Shown here: in pieces, positions 37,232-45,618 of the stretch
Layout of the letters: every line of letters starts with the position of its first letter
Numbering within the stretch: position 1 is the stretch's first letter
Assembly: GCA_016716135.1 (NCBI GenBank)
Contig: JADJWX010000010.1
Location: forward strand, 124,001 to 188,000
Source: Lewinellaceae bacterium
GTDB taxonomy: Bacteria; Bacteroidota; Bacteroidia; Chitinophagales; Saprospiraceae
DNA: 64,000 nt
Reading direction: 5' to 3'
Program-made: the position numbers and the translations under genes
Notes under the pieces: model-generated
Databases searched by the model: none
What the model was told of the DNA's origin: nothing
The model's input: the letters and a program-made list of their open reading frames with translations, nothing else

Positions 37232-38698
37232 ATGGATATCGCAACTACACCCAATGCGGTTCAGAATTTTATAAACGGCCGGTTCAAAACCTCAACTGCT
37301 GAAAAACTGGATGTTATCAGCCCGCTTACCGGAAGCACTATTTCGGCCGTCCCGCTTTCCACCGCCACCGATCTTGACGAAGCCGTAAAAGCCGCGAAAA
37401 ATGCCTTCAAAACATGGTCGGCGCTCACTTTGAAAGAACGCACGCAGTATCTTTTTCGCTACCGGAATTTACTGATCCGCGATCGCGACGCGCTCACGGA
37501 ACTCGTCCACCTGGAAAACGGAAAAACCCTGGATGAAGCCCGTGCAGAAGTGGATAAAAGTATCGAACTCTGTGAATTTGCCTGCTCCATGCCCCAGATG
37601 GTAAGCTACGAGGTGCAGGAGGTCAGCAAGGGCGTGGAGTGCCGGATCGAGCGCAAACCAATCGGGGTCGTGGCCTCCATCACCCCCTTCAACTTCCCGA
37701 ATATGGTCCCAAACTGGACCATCCCCAACGCCCTCGTTTTGGGCAACTGCATGATCCTGAAACCCTCCGAAATTGTGCCGCTGAGCGCCATTCGCCTCGC
37801 TGAATTGCTGAAAGAAGCCGGTGTGCCCGACGGTGTTTTCAACGTTGTCAACGGCGGCAGGGAAATCGTCGAAGCCATCTGCGACCACCCGGATATCCAG
37901 GCTGTTTCCTTCGTCGGTTCCACCAAGGTGGCCAAAATTGTATACCAGCGCGCCACGGCTAACCTGAAACGTTGCCTTGCCCTGGGCGGGGCAAAGAACC
38001 ACCTGATCGTCATGCCGGACGCCCAATTGGAAATGACCGCTTCCAATGTGGTTGCATCCATGTCGGGTTGTGCCGGCCAGCGCTGCATGGCCGCCGCGGT
38101 GATGATCGGCGTCGATCGCGTCCAACCCATTATCGACCGCATGTGTGAAGTGGCGCGCGCCATCCGGCCCGGGCACGAACTGGGTGCCGTGATCAGTGCC
38201 GAAGCTAAAAAGCGCATTGAAGCCTACATTACCGAGGCTGAACAAGCCGGCGCCAAGGTGCTGGTAGATGGCCGAAATGCTACGGTGCCCGACAAAGAGG
38301 GCGGTTTTTATGTTGGCCCGACTATCGTTGACTACGTTACGCCGGATATGCGGATTGCACAGGAGGAGGTTTTCGGACCGGTGATTTCCATTATCCGCGC
38401 CAAAAACCTGGACGAAGCCATTGCCATCGAAAATGCATCGCCCTACGGCAATGCCGCTTCGGTATTCACTGAAAATGGCGGTTTTGCCAAAGAAGTTATG
38501 GAGCGCGCCAGTGCCGGCATGATCGGCGTAAACATCGGGGTGCCGGTGCCGCGGGAGCCCTTCCCGTTCGGCGGTTGGAACGACTCGAAATTTGGCGTTT
38601 GCGACATTACCGGTAAAAGTTCAATCGAGTTTTGGACGCAAAACAAAAAGACCTCCGTCAAATGGAACCCCGAAGCCCACACCAACTGGATGAGCTAA
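37232..38698 (+). CDS. mmsA: CoA-acylating malonate/methylmalonate-semialdehyde dehydrogenase
   Basis: Oxidises malonate semialdehyde (or methylmalonate semialdehyde) with NAD and CoA, releasing CO2 to give acetyl-CoA (or propionyl-CoA). The aldehyde dehydrogenase fold is clear: ITPFNFPNMVPNWTIPNAL near 150-168, the cofactor motif FVGSTKVAKIVYQRA near 228, and the catalytic Cys285 in SGCAGQRCMA. The C-terminal GGWNDSKFGVCDITGKSSIEF is typical of MmsA. It has 488 residues. It opens the operon and would act on the semialdehyde produced by the transaminase 12 bases downstream, the last step of beta-alanine use. Confidence 0.93.
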   Translation: MDIATTPNAVQNFINGRFKTSTAEKLDVISPLTGSTISAVPLSTATDLDEAVKAAKNAFKTWSALTLKERTQYLFRYRNLLIRDRDALTELVHLENGKTLDEARAEVDKSIELCEFACSMPQMVSYEVQEVSKGVECRIERKPIGVVASITPFNFPNMVPNWTIPNALVLGNCMILKPSEIVPLSAIRLAELLKEAGVPDGVFNVVNGGREIVEAICDHPDIQAVSFVGSTKVAKIVYQRATANLKRCLALGGAKNHLIVMPDAQLEMTASNVVASMSGCAGQRCMAAAVMIGVDRVQPIIDRMCEVARAIRPGHELGAVISAEAKKRIEAYITEAEQAGAKVLVDGRNATVPDKEGGFYVGPTIVDYVTPDMRIAQEEVFGPVISIIRAKNLDEAIAIENASPYGNAASVFTENGGFAKEVMERASAGMIGVNIGVPVPREPFPFGGWNDSKFGVCDITGKSSIEFWTQNKKTSVKWNPEAHTNWMS

Positions 38699-38710
38699 AT
38701 CTGAAGCAAT

Positions 38711-40060
38711 ATGAGCACCATGTTAATGGATAAAACTGCCGCTATTCAAACCAGCCTCGACCACACGCTGTTTTCCTGGTCCAAACAATCCGGCCTGAAC
38801 CCGATCCATATCGAGCGGGCCGAGGGCGTATACCTGTACGACAGCGACGGCAAACGCTACCTCGATTTTTCCTCGCAATTGATGAATGTAAACATCGGCC
38901 ATGGAAACCAGCGCATCACCGAGGCCGTACGGCGCCAGATGGAGCAGGTGAGCTACGTGTATCCGGGCATGGTCACCGATGTGCGCGGCGCCCTTGGCCA
39001 GAAACTGGCCGAAATAACCCCGGGCAATCTGACCAAAGCATTTTTTACGCTCGGCGGAGCGGAGGCCATCGAGAATGCCATCAAACTGGCGCGCTTGTAC
39101 ACTGGCCGGTACAAAATAATCGCCCATTACCGCTCCTATCACGGCGGTTCTTACGGCGCTATTTCCGTTAGCGGCGACCCACGGCGTTTTCCGATGGACA
39201 GCCAGCAGATGCCCAACATCATTCGCGTGGAAAATCCGTATTTCTACCGCTGTCCATGGAATACCCGGACACCGGAAGAATGCGGCGAAATGGCCCTGCG
39301 CAACCTGGAACAGGTGATCCTTTTTGAAAACCCGGACAGCATTGCAGCGATTTTATTTGAGGGAGAATCCGGCTCGTCCGGGTGCATCAAGTACCCGCCT
39401 TTTTACCTGAAAAAAGTAAAAGCACTTGCGGAGCAACACGGCATTCTCCTGATCGACGACGAGGTGATGAGCGGCTTCGGGCGCACCGGCAAATGGTTTG
39501 CCATCGAGCATCACGAGGTAACGCCCGATATCATGTGCATGGCCAAGGGCCTGACTTCGGGCTACGTGCCGCTTGGCGCCGTTATGGTTTCAGATACTAT
39601 CGCCAAACATTTTGACGACCGCGTGATGGCTATTGGTCTGACCTATTCGGCACACGCAGTTGGTTGTGCAGCGGCTTTGGAAAATATCAAAATTATGGAA
39701 GAGGAGGGTATGGTTGAAAATGCCGCGAATATGGGGCGCTACCTGGAAACCCGGGTTGAAGAAATGAAAAAACGTCACCCGTCGATCGGCGATTTTCGCA
39801 ATACCGGTTTACTTGGGTGTTTTGAATTGGTAAAAAACCGCAAGACGAAAGAACCCGTTACCCCCTGGAACGCCAAGGCCAACGAAATGGAAGTCACCAA
39901 CAAAATGGCCGCTGCCGTCCGGGCCAACGGGATGTTCACTTTCGTGCGCTGGAACTGGATTTTCACCGCGCCGCCGCTTTGCGTAACCGAAGCACAAATC
40001 GACGAAGGCCTCGATATAATCAGCAAGGTAATCGCCATCGCGGATGAATACTGTGAATAA
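38711..40060 (+). CDS. Class III omega-amino-acid transaminase (beta-alanine type)
   Basis: A PLP-dependent aminotransferase of 449 residues. PLP is expected on Lys279 in CMAKGLTSGYVPLG; ILLIDDEVMSGFGRTGKWFA before it and the N-terminal YLYDSDGKRYLDFSSQLMNV are class III hallmarks. Class III enzymes use omega-amines such as beta-alanine or GABA. Position between mmsA and hydantoinase/ureidopropionase genes makes beta-alanine (or beta-aminoisobutyrate) the probable substrate, giving malonate semialdehyde. The assignment of substrate is inference from context. Confidence 0.88.
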   Translation: MSTMLMDKTAAIQTSLDHTLFSWSKQSGLNPIHIERAEGVYLYDSDGKRYLDFSSQLMNVNIGHGNQRITEAVRRQMEQVSYVYPGMVTDVRGALGQKLAEITPGNLTKAFFTLGGAEAIENAIKLARLYTGRYKIIAHYRSYHGGSYGAISVSGDPRRFPMDSQQMPNIIRVENPYFYRCPWNTRTPEECGEMALRNLEQVILFENPDSIAAILFEGESGSSGCIKYPPFYLKKVKALAEQHGILLIDDEVMSGFGRTGKWFAIEHHEVTPDIMCMAKGLTSGYVPLGAVMVSDTIAKHFDDRVMAIGLTYSAHAVGCAAALENIKIMEEEGMVENAANMGRYLETRVEEMKKRHPSIGDFRNTGLLGCFELVKNRKTKEPVTPWNAKANEMEVTNKMAAAVRANGMFTFVRWNWIFTAPPLCVTEAQIDEGLDIISKVIAIADEYCE

Positions 40061-40111
40061 AATGCATCGTTCCAACGTTCAACCGCCCCTGGTAAACGAC
40101 CTAAAGAAGCA

Positions 40112-41842
40112 ATGACCAAAACGAATAACGAAATCGTCACCCTGCAGGAAGACCACGCCGACTCATCGCTCTACAGTGCCGACTTAGCGCCGGTGCCGGA
40201 AAGCCAGCGCACCTGGAATACCTGGCACCTCACCGCGCTCTGGGTGGGTATGGCAGTTTGCATTCCTACTTACCTGCTGGCCTCCTACATGATCCGTTCC
40301 GGGTTGAGTTGGGTGGAGACGTTGCTGATCATTGGCCTGGCCAACCTGATCATCACCATTCCAATGGTGCTTAACGGTCATGCCGGCGTGAAGTACGGCA
40401 TCCCGTTTCCGGTTTTAGGGCGGGCATCCTTCGGGATTCGCGGCATTCATCTTGCTGCGCTGATCCGGGGCCTGGTGGCTTGCGGCTGGTTTGGCATTCA
40501 AACCTGGATCGGTGGCCTTGCATTTTATGCGATCTTCATTGCCCTGACCGGCGCTGAAGCGGCAACCGGATTAACATTTGGCAAATTCATTGGCTTCGCC
40601 CTTTTCTGGATCATGAACATGTATTTTGTCTGGAAAGGCACGGAGAGTATAAAATGGCTGGAGCAACTTTCGGCGCCGATCTTACTGGCCATCGGCCTGG
40701 CGCTGATCGTTTGGGGAACGGTGCAAACCGGCAGTTTCTCCCGGGTTTTGGAGCAAAGTCAATTGTTGGCCAAACCGACCGCAACGCTGCAAACAGACCC
40801 GGATGGCACCTGGTTGCAACTGAATCCCCTGCACAAAAAAAATGAACAGGTATACAAGGCCGATGCGGTCAAGGTTGTTTTACCTGGCGAGAACCCTTCA
40901 GGTGAACCCGCTTGGCAGCCGATAGACAACCAATCGCGGATCAAAGTTTCGGATGTATCGGTCAACCATGCCACCGCTACCTTTCGGGTTGCGCTTCAAG
41001 GTGAGTTTATCTATTCGTCTGCGATCGATGTTAAACCTGCCGCCCAGGTGGAGACTGGTTTCTGGGGGCGAATCTGGACCTACATTTTATGGCTTACGGC
41101 CATGGTGGGTTTTTGGGCCACCATGTCGCTGAGTATTGCCGACATCACCCGTTATGCCAAAAGCCAGCGCTCGCAGGTGGCCGGACAGTTTTTGGGCTTG
41201 CCAACGACAATGATGCTGTATTCCTTTGTCGGGGTGTTTGTCACTTGCGCCGCCATTATCAATTTTGACGATGTGCTGATCGGTGAAGACGCCCCCTGGG
41301 ACCCGGTGAGCCTGATGGCAAAATTTGAAAACCCGGCGGTAGTGATCGTTGCACAGATTTTTATGATCATCGCCACACTGAGCACCAATATTGCAGCCAA
41401 TGTTATTGCCCCGGCCAATGCGTTTTCCAACCTGCTTCCCCGGAAAATCAGTTTTCGCACAGGCGGCTTAATCACCGGGGTTATCGGAATTTTAATTTGC
41501 CCCTGGTACCTGCTCGACGAAATCAGCGCCCTTTTGCTCTTCGTGAGCGGCTTGCTTGGCCCGGTACTCGGCATCATGCTTTGCGATTATTACGTTATTC
41601 GGAAAACACAAGTCGAATTGGATGAACTGTACAAGGAAAACGGGAAATTTATGTTTGGCGGCAGTGGATTTAACCGGGCGGCCATCATTGCATTCACGGT
41701 TGGGGTCGGACTGGCGCTGGTCGGCTATTGGGTGCCCAAACTAAACTTTTTGTACACCACGTCCTGGTTCACCGGATTCTTTATTTCTTTTGGGTTGTAT
41801 TATTTTTTGATGAAAAAAGCGATTAAACACATAGGCACATAG
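40112..41842 (+). CDS. NCS1 nucleobase/hydantoin symporter with large extra loop
   Basis: A cation-coupled importer of nucleobases, hydantoins or allantoin. The family's helices are visible: TWHLTALWVGMAVCIPTYLL (TM1), FPVLGRASFGIRGIHLAALI, CGWFGIQTWIGGLAFYAIF, and FWATMSLSIADITRYAKSQ (about 334-352). It is 576 residues long, whereas typical members have 470-510. The excess is a hydrophilic insert at about 205-318 (SFSRVLEQSQLLAK ... PAAQVETGFWGRIW) between TM5 and TM6, a loop expected on the periplasmic side. The insert is beta-rich with no cysteines. Context suggests uracil or cytosine, or dihydropyrimidines, as substrate. Confidence 0.87.
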   Translation: MTKTNNEIVTLQEDHADSSLYSADLAPVPESQRTWNTWHLTALWVGMAVCIPTYLLASYMIRSGLSWVETLLIIGLANLIITIPMVLNGHAGVKYGIPFPVLGRASFGIRGIHLAALIRGLVACGWFGIQTWIGGLAFYAIFIALTGAEAATGLTFGKFIGFALFWIMNMYFVWKGTESIKWLEQLSAPILLAIGLALIVWGTVQTGSFSRVLEQSQLLAKPTATLQTDPDGTWLQLNPLHKKNEQVYKADAVKVVLPGENPSGEPAWQPIDNQSRIKVSDVSVNHATATFRVALQGEFIYSSAIDVKPAAQVETGFWGRIWTYILWLTAMVGFWATMSLSIADITRYAKSQRSQVAGQFLGLPTTMMLYSFVGVFVTCAAIINFDDVLIGEDAPWDPVSLMAKFENPAVVIVAQIFMIIATLSTNIAANVIAPANAFSNLLPRKISFRTGGLITGVIGILICPWYLLDEISALLLFVSGLLGPVLGIMLCDYYVIRKTQVELDELYKENGKFMFGGSGFNRAAIIAFTVGVGLALVGYWVPKLNFLYTTSWFTGFFISFGLYYFLMKKAIKHIGT

Positions 41843-41886
41843 AGGGCCAAGTGAGGGGTGACTGCCAGTCACCCCCTCACTATGTG
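41836..41886. repeat. Hairpin in the operon after the permease stop
   Basis: GTGAGGGGTGACT (41851-41863) pairs with AGTCACCCCCTCAC (41867-41880), with a bulged C; outer CACATAG/CTATGTG (41836-41842/41880-41886) extends it. It starts around the permease stop and ends 21 bases before the next ATG. It may weaken or stabilise the transcript between permease and dihydropyrimidinase. Its centre, GACT-gcc-AGTC, matches the other post-stop palindromes. Confidence 0.7.
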
Positions 41887-41907
41887 TCAATAAAAACAAG
41901 AACTACC

Positions 41908-43281
41908 ATGTCAGTCCTAATAAAAAACGGCCATGTAGTCACTGCTTCAGAAAATTATCCCGCTGATGTCTACATCGAAGAGGATAAAATCACCGCCATC
42001 GGCGCAAACTTGTCCTACAAGGCCGACAAGGTTATTGATGCCGGCGGAAAAGTCGTCATGCCGGGTGGCATTGATCCCCATGTGCACCTCGACATGCCGT
42101 TCATGGGCACCTTTTCCAGCGACGATTACACTACCGGCACCCGGGCAGCCCTGTTCGGCGGCACCACCACCGTAATTGATTTTATCCTGCAAACACAGGG
42201 CGACTCGCTGTACAATGCCCTGCGCACCTGGCAGAAAAAATCGGAAGGCAAGGCTATCGGCGATTACAGTTATCACATGGCGGTCACCGATTTTAATGAC
42301 AAAACCGCTGCCGAGGTGGTCGATATGATTGAAAAGGAGGGAATCACGTCGTTCAAAACGTTCATGGCCTACAAGGGCGCCCTGATGATCGACGACGGGC
42401 AAATGGTGCAGTTGATGAAAGTGGTAAAAAAACACGGTGGCATGGTCACCGTGCATGCGACCAACGGTGATATGATCGACTCGCTGATCGCCAAAAACCA
42501 GGCTGCGGGCAACCGCGCGCCGCTGTATCATTACTTGTCTCAACCCGAAGTAACGGAGGCAGAGGCCTCCGCGCGTTTTTCCGATATGCTGCATTACACC
42601 GGCTGCAAGGGCTACATCGTGCACCTGACCTGCGAAGGCGCCCTGAATGCGGTTCGCAGTGCCACGCAGCGCAATCAAACGTTGCATGTGGAAACCTGCA
42701 TCCAGTACCTGCTGCTCGATGCTTCGCTGTACGAGCAGGATTTTGATGGCGCAAAGTGGGTAATGAGCCCGCCATTGCGCGAGAAAAAAGACCAGGCTGC
42801 CTTGTGGGCCGGCATCAATCAGGGACTGGTGAATGTCGTGGCAACCGACCATTGCCCTTTCACCTGGACGCAAAAACAAATGGGCAAAGATGATTTTGCC
42901 AAAATTCCGAACGGCCATCCCGCAATCGAACACCGCGTCGAATTGCTGTTTTCCGAAGGGGTAAACAAAGGCCGTATCTCGTTGCCAAAATTTGTGGAAC
43001 TCAGCGCAACGAACGCCGCCAAACTATTCGGCATGTACCCGCAAAAAGGCACATTGGCCATTGGCTCCGATGCGGATGTTGCCATCCTCGACCCAAATAA
43101 AAAACACGTGCTTTCCGCCAAAACCCACCATATGAACACGGACTATTCGGCATATGAAGGCCGGGAAGTAACCGGGAAGGTCGAAACCGTCATTTTACGC
43201 GGCGCAGTTGCCATTGAAAACGAAAAATGCCTGTTGGAACCCGGGTTTGGGAAATTTATCCACCGGAACAAAGTCAGTTAA
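41908..43281 (+). CDS. hydA: Dihydropyrimidinase / hydantoinase
   Basis: Opens the ring of dihydrouracil or dihydrothymine to N-carbamoyl-beta-alanine or its methyl form. The start at 41908 gives MSVLIKNGHVVTASENYPAD, 457 residues; the frame upstream is intergenic. The binuclear metal site is intact: His58 and His60 in GGIDPHVHLDMPF, the carboxylated lysine (about Lys150) in SFKTFMAYKGALM, then GMVTVHATNGD, YIVHLTCEGA and VATDHCPF. The neighbouring ureidopropionase and PreTA support pyrimidine degradation and not hydantoin conversion. Confidence 0.94.
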   Translation: MSVLIKNGHVVTASENYPADVYIEEDKITAIGANLSYKADKVIDAGGKVVMPGGIDPHVHLDMPFMGTFSSDDYTTGTRAALFGGTTTVIDFILQTQGDSLYNALRTWQKKSEGKAIGDYSYHMAVTDFNDKTAAEVVDMIEKEGITSFKTFMAYKGALMIDDGQMVQLMKVVKKHGGMVTVHATNGDMIDSLIAKNQAAGNRAPLYHYLSQPEVTEAEASARFSDMLHYTGCKGYIVHLTCEGALNAVRSATQRNQTLHVETCIQYLLLDASLYEQDFDGAKWVMSPPLREKKDQAALWAGINQGLVNVVATDHCPFTWTQKQMGKDDFAKIPNGHPAIEHRVELLFSEGVNKGRISLPKFVELSATNAAKLFGMYPQKGTLAIGSDADVAILDPNKKHVLSAKTHHMNTDYSAYEGREVTGKVETVILRGAVAIENEKCLLEPGFGKFIHRNKVS

Positions 43282-43312
43282 CCAACCACACCATCAAAAA
43301 AGCACAATTGGT

Positions 43313-44179
43313 ATGTCAAGAATCATAAAATCCGGACTGATCCAGATGAGCCTTCCCATAACGGAAGGGGAGGGCTCCATACAGGAAATATGCGACGCCA
43401 TGCTGCAAAAGCATATTCCATACATTGAAAAAGCCGGGAAGGCCGGTGTGCAAATCCTCTGTTTGCAGGAAATTTTCAACACGCCGTATTTCTGCCCGAG
43501 CCAGGATTCAAAATGGTACGCCACGGCCGAATCCGTGCCCGGCCCGACCACCGAACTCATGGAAGCCTACGCCCGGAAATACAACATGGTGATCATTGTT
43601 CCGATTTATGAAAAGGAGCAAGCAGGCGTTTTGTACAACACCGCAGCCGTAATTGATGCCGACGGAAAATACCTCGGCAAATACCGGAAAAACCATATCC
43701 CGCACACCTCCGGTTTTTGGGAAAAGTATTTTTTCAAACCCGGCAATCTCGGCTACCCGGTTTTTGAAACCCGCTACGCCAAAATCGGGGTGTACATCTG
43801 CTACGACCGGCATTTCCCGGATGGCGCCCGTATTTTGGGCCTCAACGGCGCTGAAATTGTGTACAATCCGTCGGCCACTGTAGCCGGTCTTTCGCAATAT
43901 TTGTGGAAACTGGAGCAGCCCGCGCACGCCGCGGCCAACGGCTACTTTATGGGCTGCATCAACCGGGTAGGCACCGAAAAACCCTGGAACCTCGGCAAGT
44001 TTTACGGCAGTTCCTATTTTGTAGACCCGCGCGGGCAAATTTTTGCCCAGGCCTCCGAAGATCAGGATGAACTGCTCATCGCCGAATTTGACCTCGACAT
44101 GATCGACGAAGTGCGCGCCACCTGGCAGTTTTTCCGCGATCGCCGCCCGGAAACTTATGGTAAACTTGTTGAACTTTAA
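43313..44179 (+). CDS. Beta-ureidopropionase (N-carbamoyl-beta-alanine amidohydrolase)
   Basis: A nitrilase-superfamily hydrolase that splits N-carbamoyl-beta-alanine into beta-alanine, CO2 and ammonia. The start at 43313 gives MSRIIKSGLIQMSLPITEGE, 288 residues; the upstream part overlaps the hydA 3' end in another frame. The catalytic residues are Glu53 in LQEIF, Lys126 in KYRKNHIPH and Cys163 in ICYDRHFPDGAR. The RKNHIPHTSGFWEKYFFKPG segment is typical of this branch. It lies 31 bases after hydA and feeds the transaminase. Confidence 0.93.
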   Translation: MSRIIKSGLIQMSLPITEGEGSIQEICDAMLQKHIPYIEKAGKAGVQILCLQEIFNTPYFCPSQDSKWYATAESVPGPTTELMEAYARKYNMVIIVPIYEKEQAGVLYNTAAVIDADGKYLGKYRKNHIPHTSGFWEKYFFKPGNLGYPVFETRYAKIGVYICYDRHFPDGARILGLNGAEIVYNPSATVAGLSQYLWKLEQPAHAAANGYFMGCINRVGTEKPWNLGKFYGSSYFVDPRGQIFAQASEDQDELLIAEFDLDMIDEVRATWQFFRDRRPETYGKLVEL

Positions 44180-44190
44180 ATACCACGCAT

Positions 44191-44223
44191 ACTCGTCCTA
44201 CGACTCAAAGTCGTAGGACGAGT
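44191..44223. repeat. Perfect post-stop palindrome, 15-bp arms
   Basis: ACTCGTCCTACGACT (44191-44205), centre CAA, AGTCGTAGGACGAGT (44209-44223). It starts 11 bases after the ureidopropionase stop and ends 12 bases before the preT ATG. A near-identical copy lies at 45571, and degenerate arms of the same word at 47416 and 47686. No T-run follows, so it is not a standard terminator. Confidence 0.75.
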
Positions 44224-44235
44224 AGTGGACATACC

Positions 44236-45564
44236 ATGGCAGAATACACCAGACCACAAAGCGAGCAGGAGTTTGACCAAAACTTCAAACAGAAAAAGCC
44301 GTTGATGAACCAGACGGAGGCGTACATGGAAAGCTCCCGCTGTTTATTTTGTTACGACGCGCCTTGCGTGCAAGCCTGTCCGACGCACATCGACATCCCG
44401 CTGTTTATCAAGCAAATTCACACCGAAAATGTGGAAGGAGCCGCCCGAACCATCTACGATATGAACTGGATGGGCAATGCCTGCGGCAAGGTTTGTCCCA
44501 CGCAGGTGCTTTGCGAAGGGGCCTGCGTGTTCAACCATCAACACGTTAAACCCATTGAGATCGGCCGCTTGCAAAACTTTGCGACCAGCCAGGTGATGAC
44601 CGCAGGGAAGCCCTTGTTTCATCCTGGCGCCCCCAACGGGAAAAAAGTAGCCATAATCGGCGCCGGCCCGGCAGGGATTTCCTGCGCTTGTGAACTCCGT
44701 GTTTTAGGCTATTCGGTGACTATTTTCGAAGCAAAAGAAAAACCTTCCGGCCTGACGGTTTACGGCACGGCACCCTACAAAATCACAAACACCGAGGCGC
44801 TGACGGAGGTGGATTATTTGCAGAAACAACTCGGTTTTCAGATCAATTACGCCAGCCCGGTTTCGACCATCGAACAACTGCAAAAACTGGAGGCGGACTA
44901 TGATGCCGTTTTTTTAGGCGTCGGCAATGGTCCAACTGCCGCCTTGCGCCTTCCGGGCGAAGATTTTGAAAACGTGATCGGCGCAGTTGAATTCGTTGAA
45001 GCGCTCCGTTTTCAAAAACACCGCATCCGGGTGCCCGACAGGGTAGTTGTGATCGGTGGGGGCAACACCGCCATGGACGCCGCCTCCGAATCGGCGCGCA
45101 TGGGTTCCAGCCAGGTGTACCTCGCGTATCGCCGCTCGAGGGAGCAGATGGGCGCCTATTGGTTCGAATACGATCTGGCGATTAGCGCCGGGGTGAAAAG
45201 CGTTTTTAATGCCAGCCCGCTGGAAATCCTTGGGAATGGCAAGGCTACGGGAGTGCGGTTTATTCGGACAACACAGGAAAACGGCGCTTTGAACGAAATT
45301 CCCGGTTCAGAGTTTGTCCTGGAATGCGACCTGGTGATCAAAGCGACCGGGCAGGCCAAACTGGCTGATTTTTTAGGAAAAATACAAGGTCTGGAACTGG
45401 ATAAATCAAAGCGGATTGTAGTAAACCCGGTGACCTTCCAAACCGGAAACCCGAAATATTTTGCAGGCGGCGATGCCGTGAATGGCGGCGCCGAAGTAGT
45501 GAACGGGGCTTTTGAAGGGAAACAGGCTGCGCTGGGTATTCATGCATATTTGACCAATTCATGA
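44236..45564 (+). CDS. preT: Dihydropyrimidine dehydrogenase subunit PreT
   Basis: The flavin/FeS subunit of the NAD-dependent dihydropyrimidine dehydrogenase that reduces uracil and thymine. It resembles the glutamate synthase small subunit: an N-terminal FeS region with CLFCYDAPCVQACPTHIDI and CGKVCPTQVLCEGACV (about 34-100), then two dinucleotide-binding folds, VAIIGAGPAGISCACEL near 139 and VVVIGGGNTAMDAASESA near 272, and a C-terminal GGDAVNGGAEVVNG. It has 442 residues. It is followed by preA after a palindrome, so the pair forms the heteromeric enzyme. Confidence 0.93.
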   Translation: MAEYTRPQSEQEFDQNFKQKKPLMNQTEAYMESSRCLFCYDAPCVQACPTHIDIPLFIKQIHTENVEGAARTIYDMNWMGNACGKVCPTQVLCEGACVFNHQHVKPIEIGRLQNFATSQVMTAGKPLFHPGAPNGKKVAIIGAGPAGISCACELRVLGYSVTIFEAKEKPSGLTVYGTAPYKITNTEALTEVDYLQKQLGFQINYASPVSTIEQLQKLEADYDAVFLGVGNGPTAALRLPGEDFENVIGAVEFVEALRFQKHRIRVPDRVVVIGGGNTAMDAASESARMGSSQVYLAYRRSREQMGAYWFEYDLAISAGVKSVFNASPLEILGNGKATGVRFIRTTQENGALNEIPGSEFVLECDLVIKATGQAKLADFLGKIQGLELDKSKRIVVNPVTFQTGNPKYFAGGDAVNGGAEVVNGAFEGKQAALGIHAYLTNS

Positions 45565-45570
45565 TGATTT

Positions 45571-45603
45571 ACTCGTCCTGCGACTTGGAGTCGTAGGACG
45601 AGT
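45571..45603. repeat. Post-stop palindrome between preT and preA
   Basis: ACTCGTCCTGCGACT (45571-45585), centre TGG, AGTCGTAGGACGAGT (45589-45603); one mismatch in the arms. It begins 7 bases after the preT stop and ends 15 bases before the preA ATG. It is a second copy of the element at 44191. Confidence 0.72.
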
Positions 45604-45618
45604 TTAAACACACTGAAA

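Noticed and set aside
40790..41070. Hydrophilic insert in the permease as a frameshift artefact
   Set aside because: The reading frame is continuous, helices on both sides are in frame, and no restored shorter version is obtained by any single-base change that I could see.
41947..42933. 328-codon antisense ORF opposite the dihydropyrimidinase
   Set aside because: It is a shadow of a well-identified gene with intact metal-site motifs.
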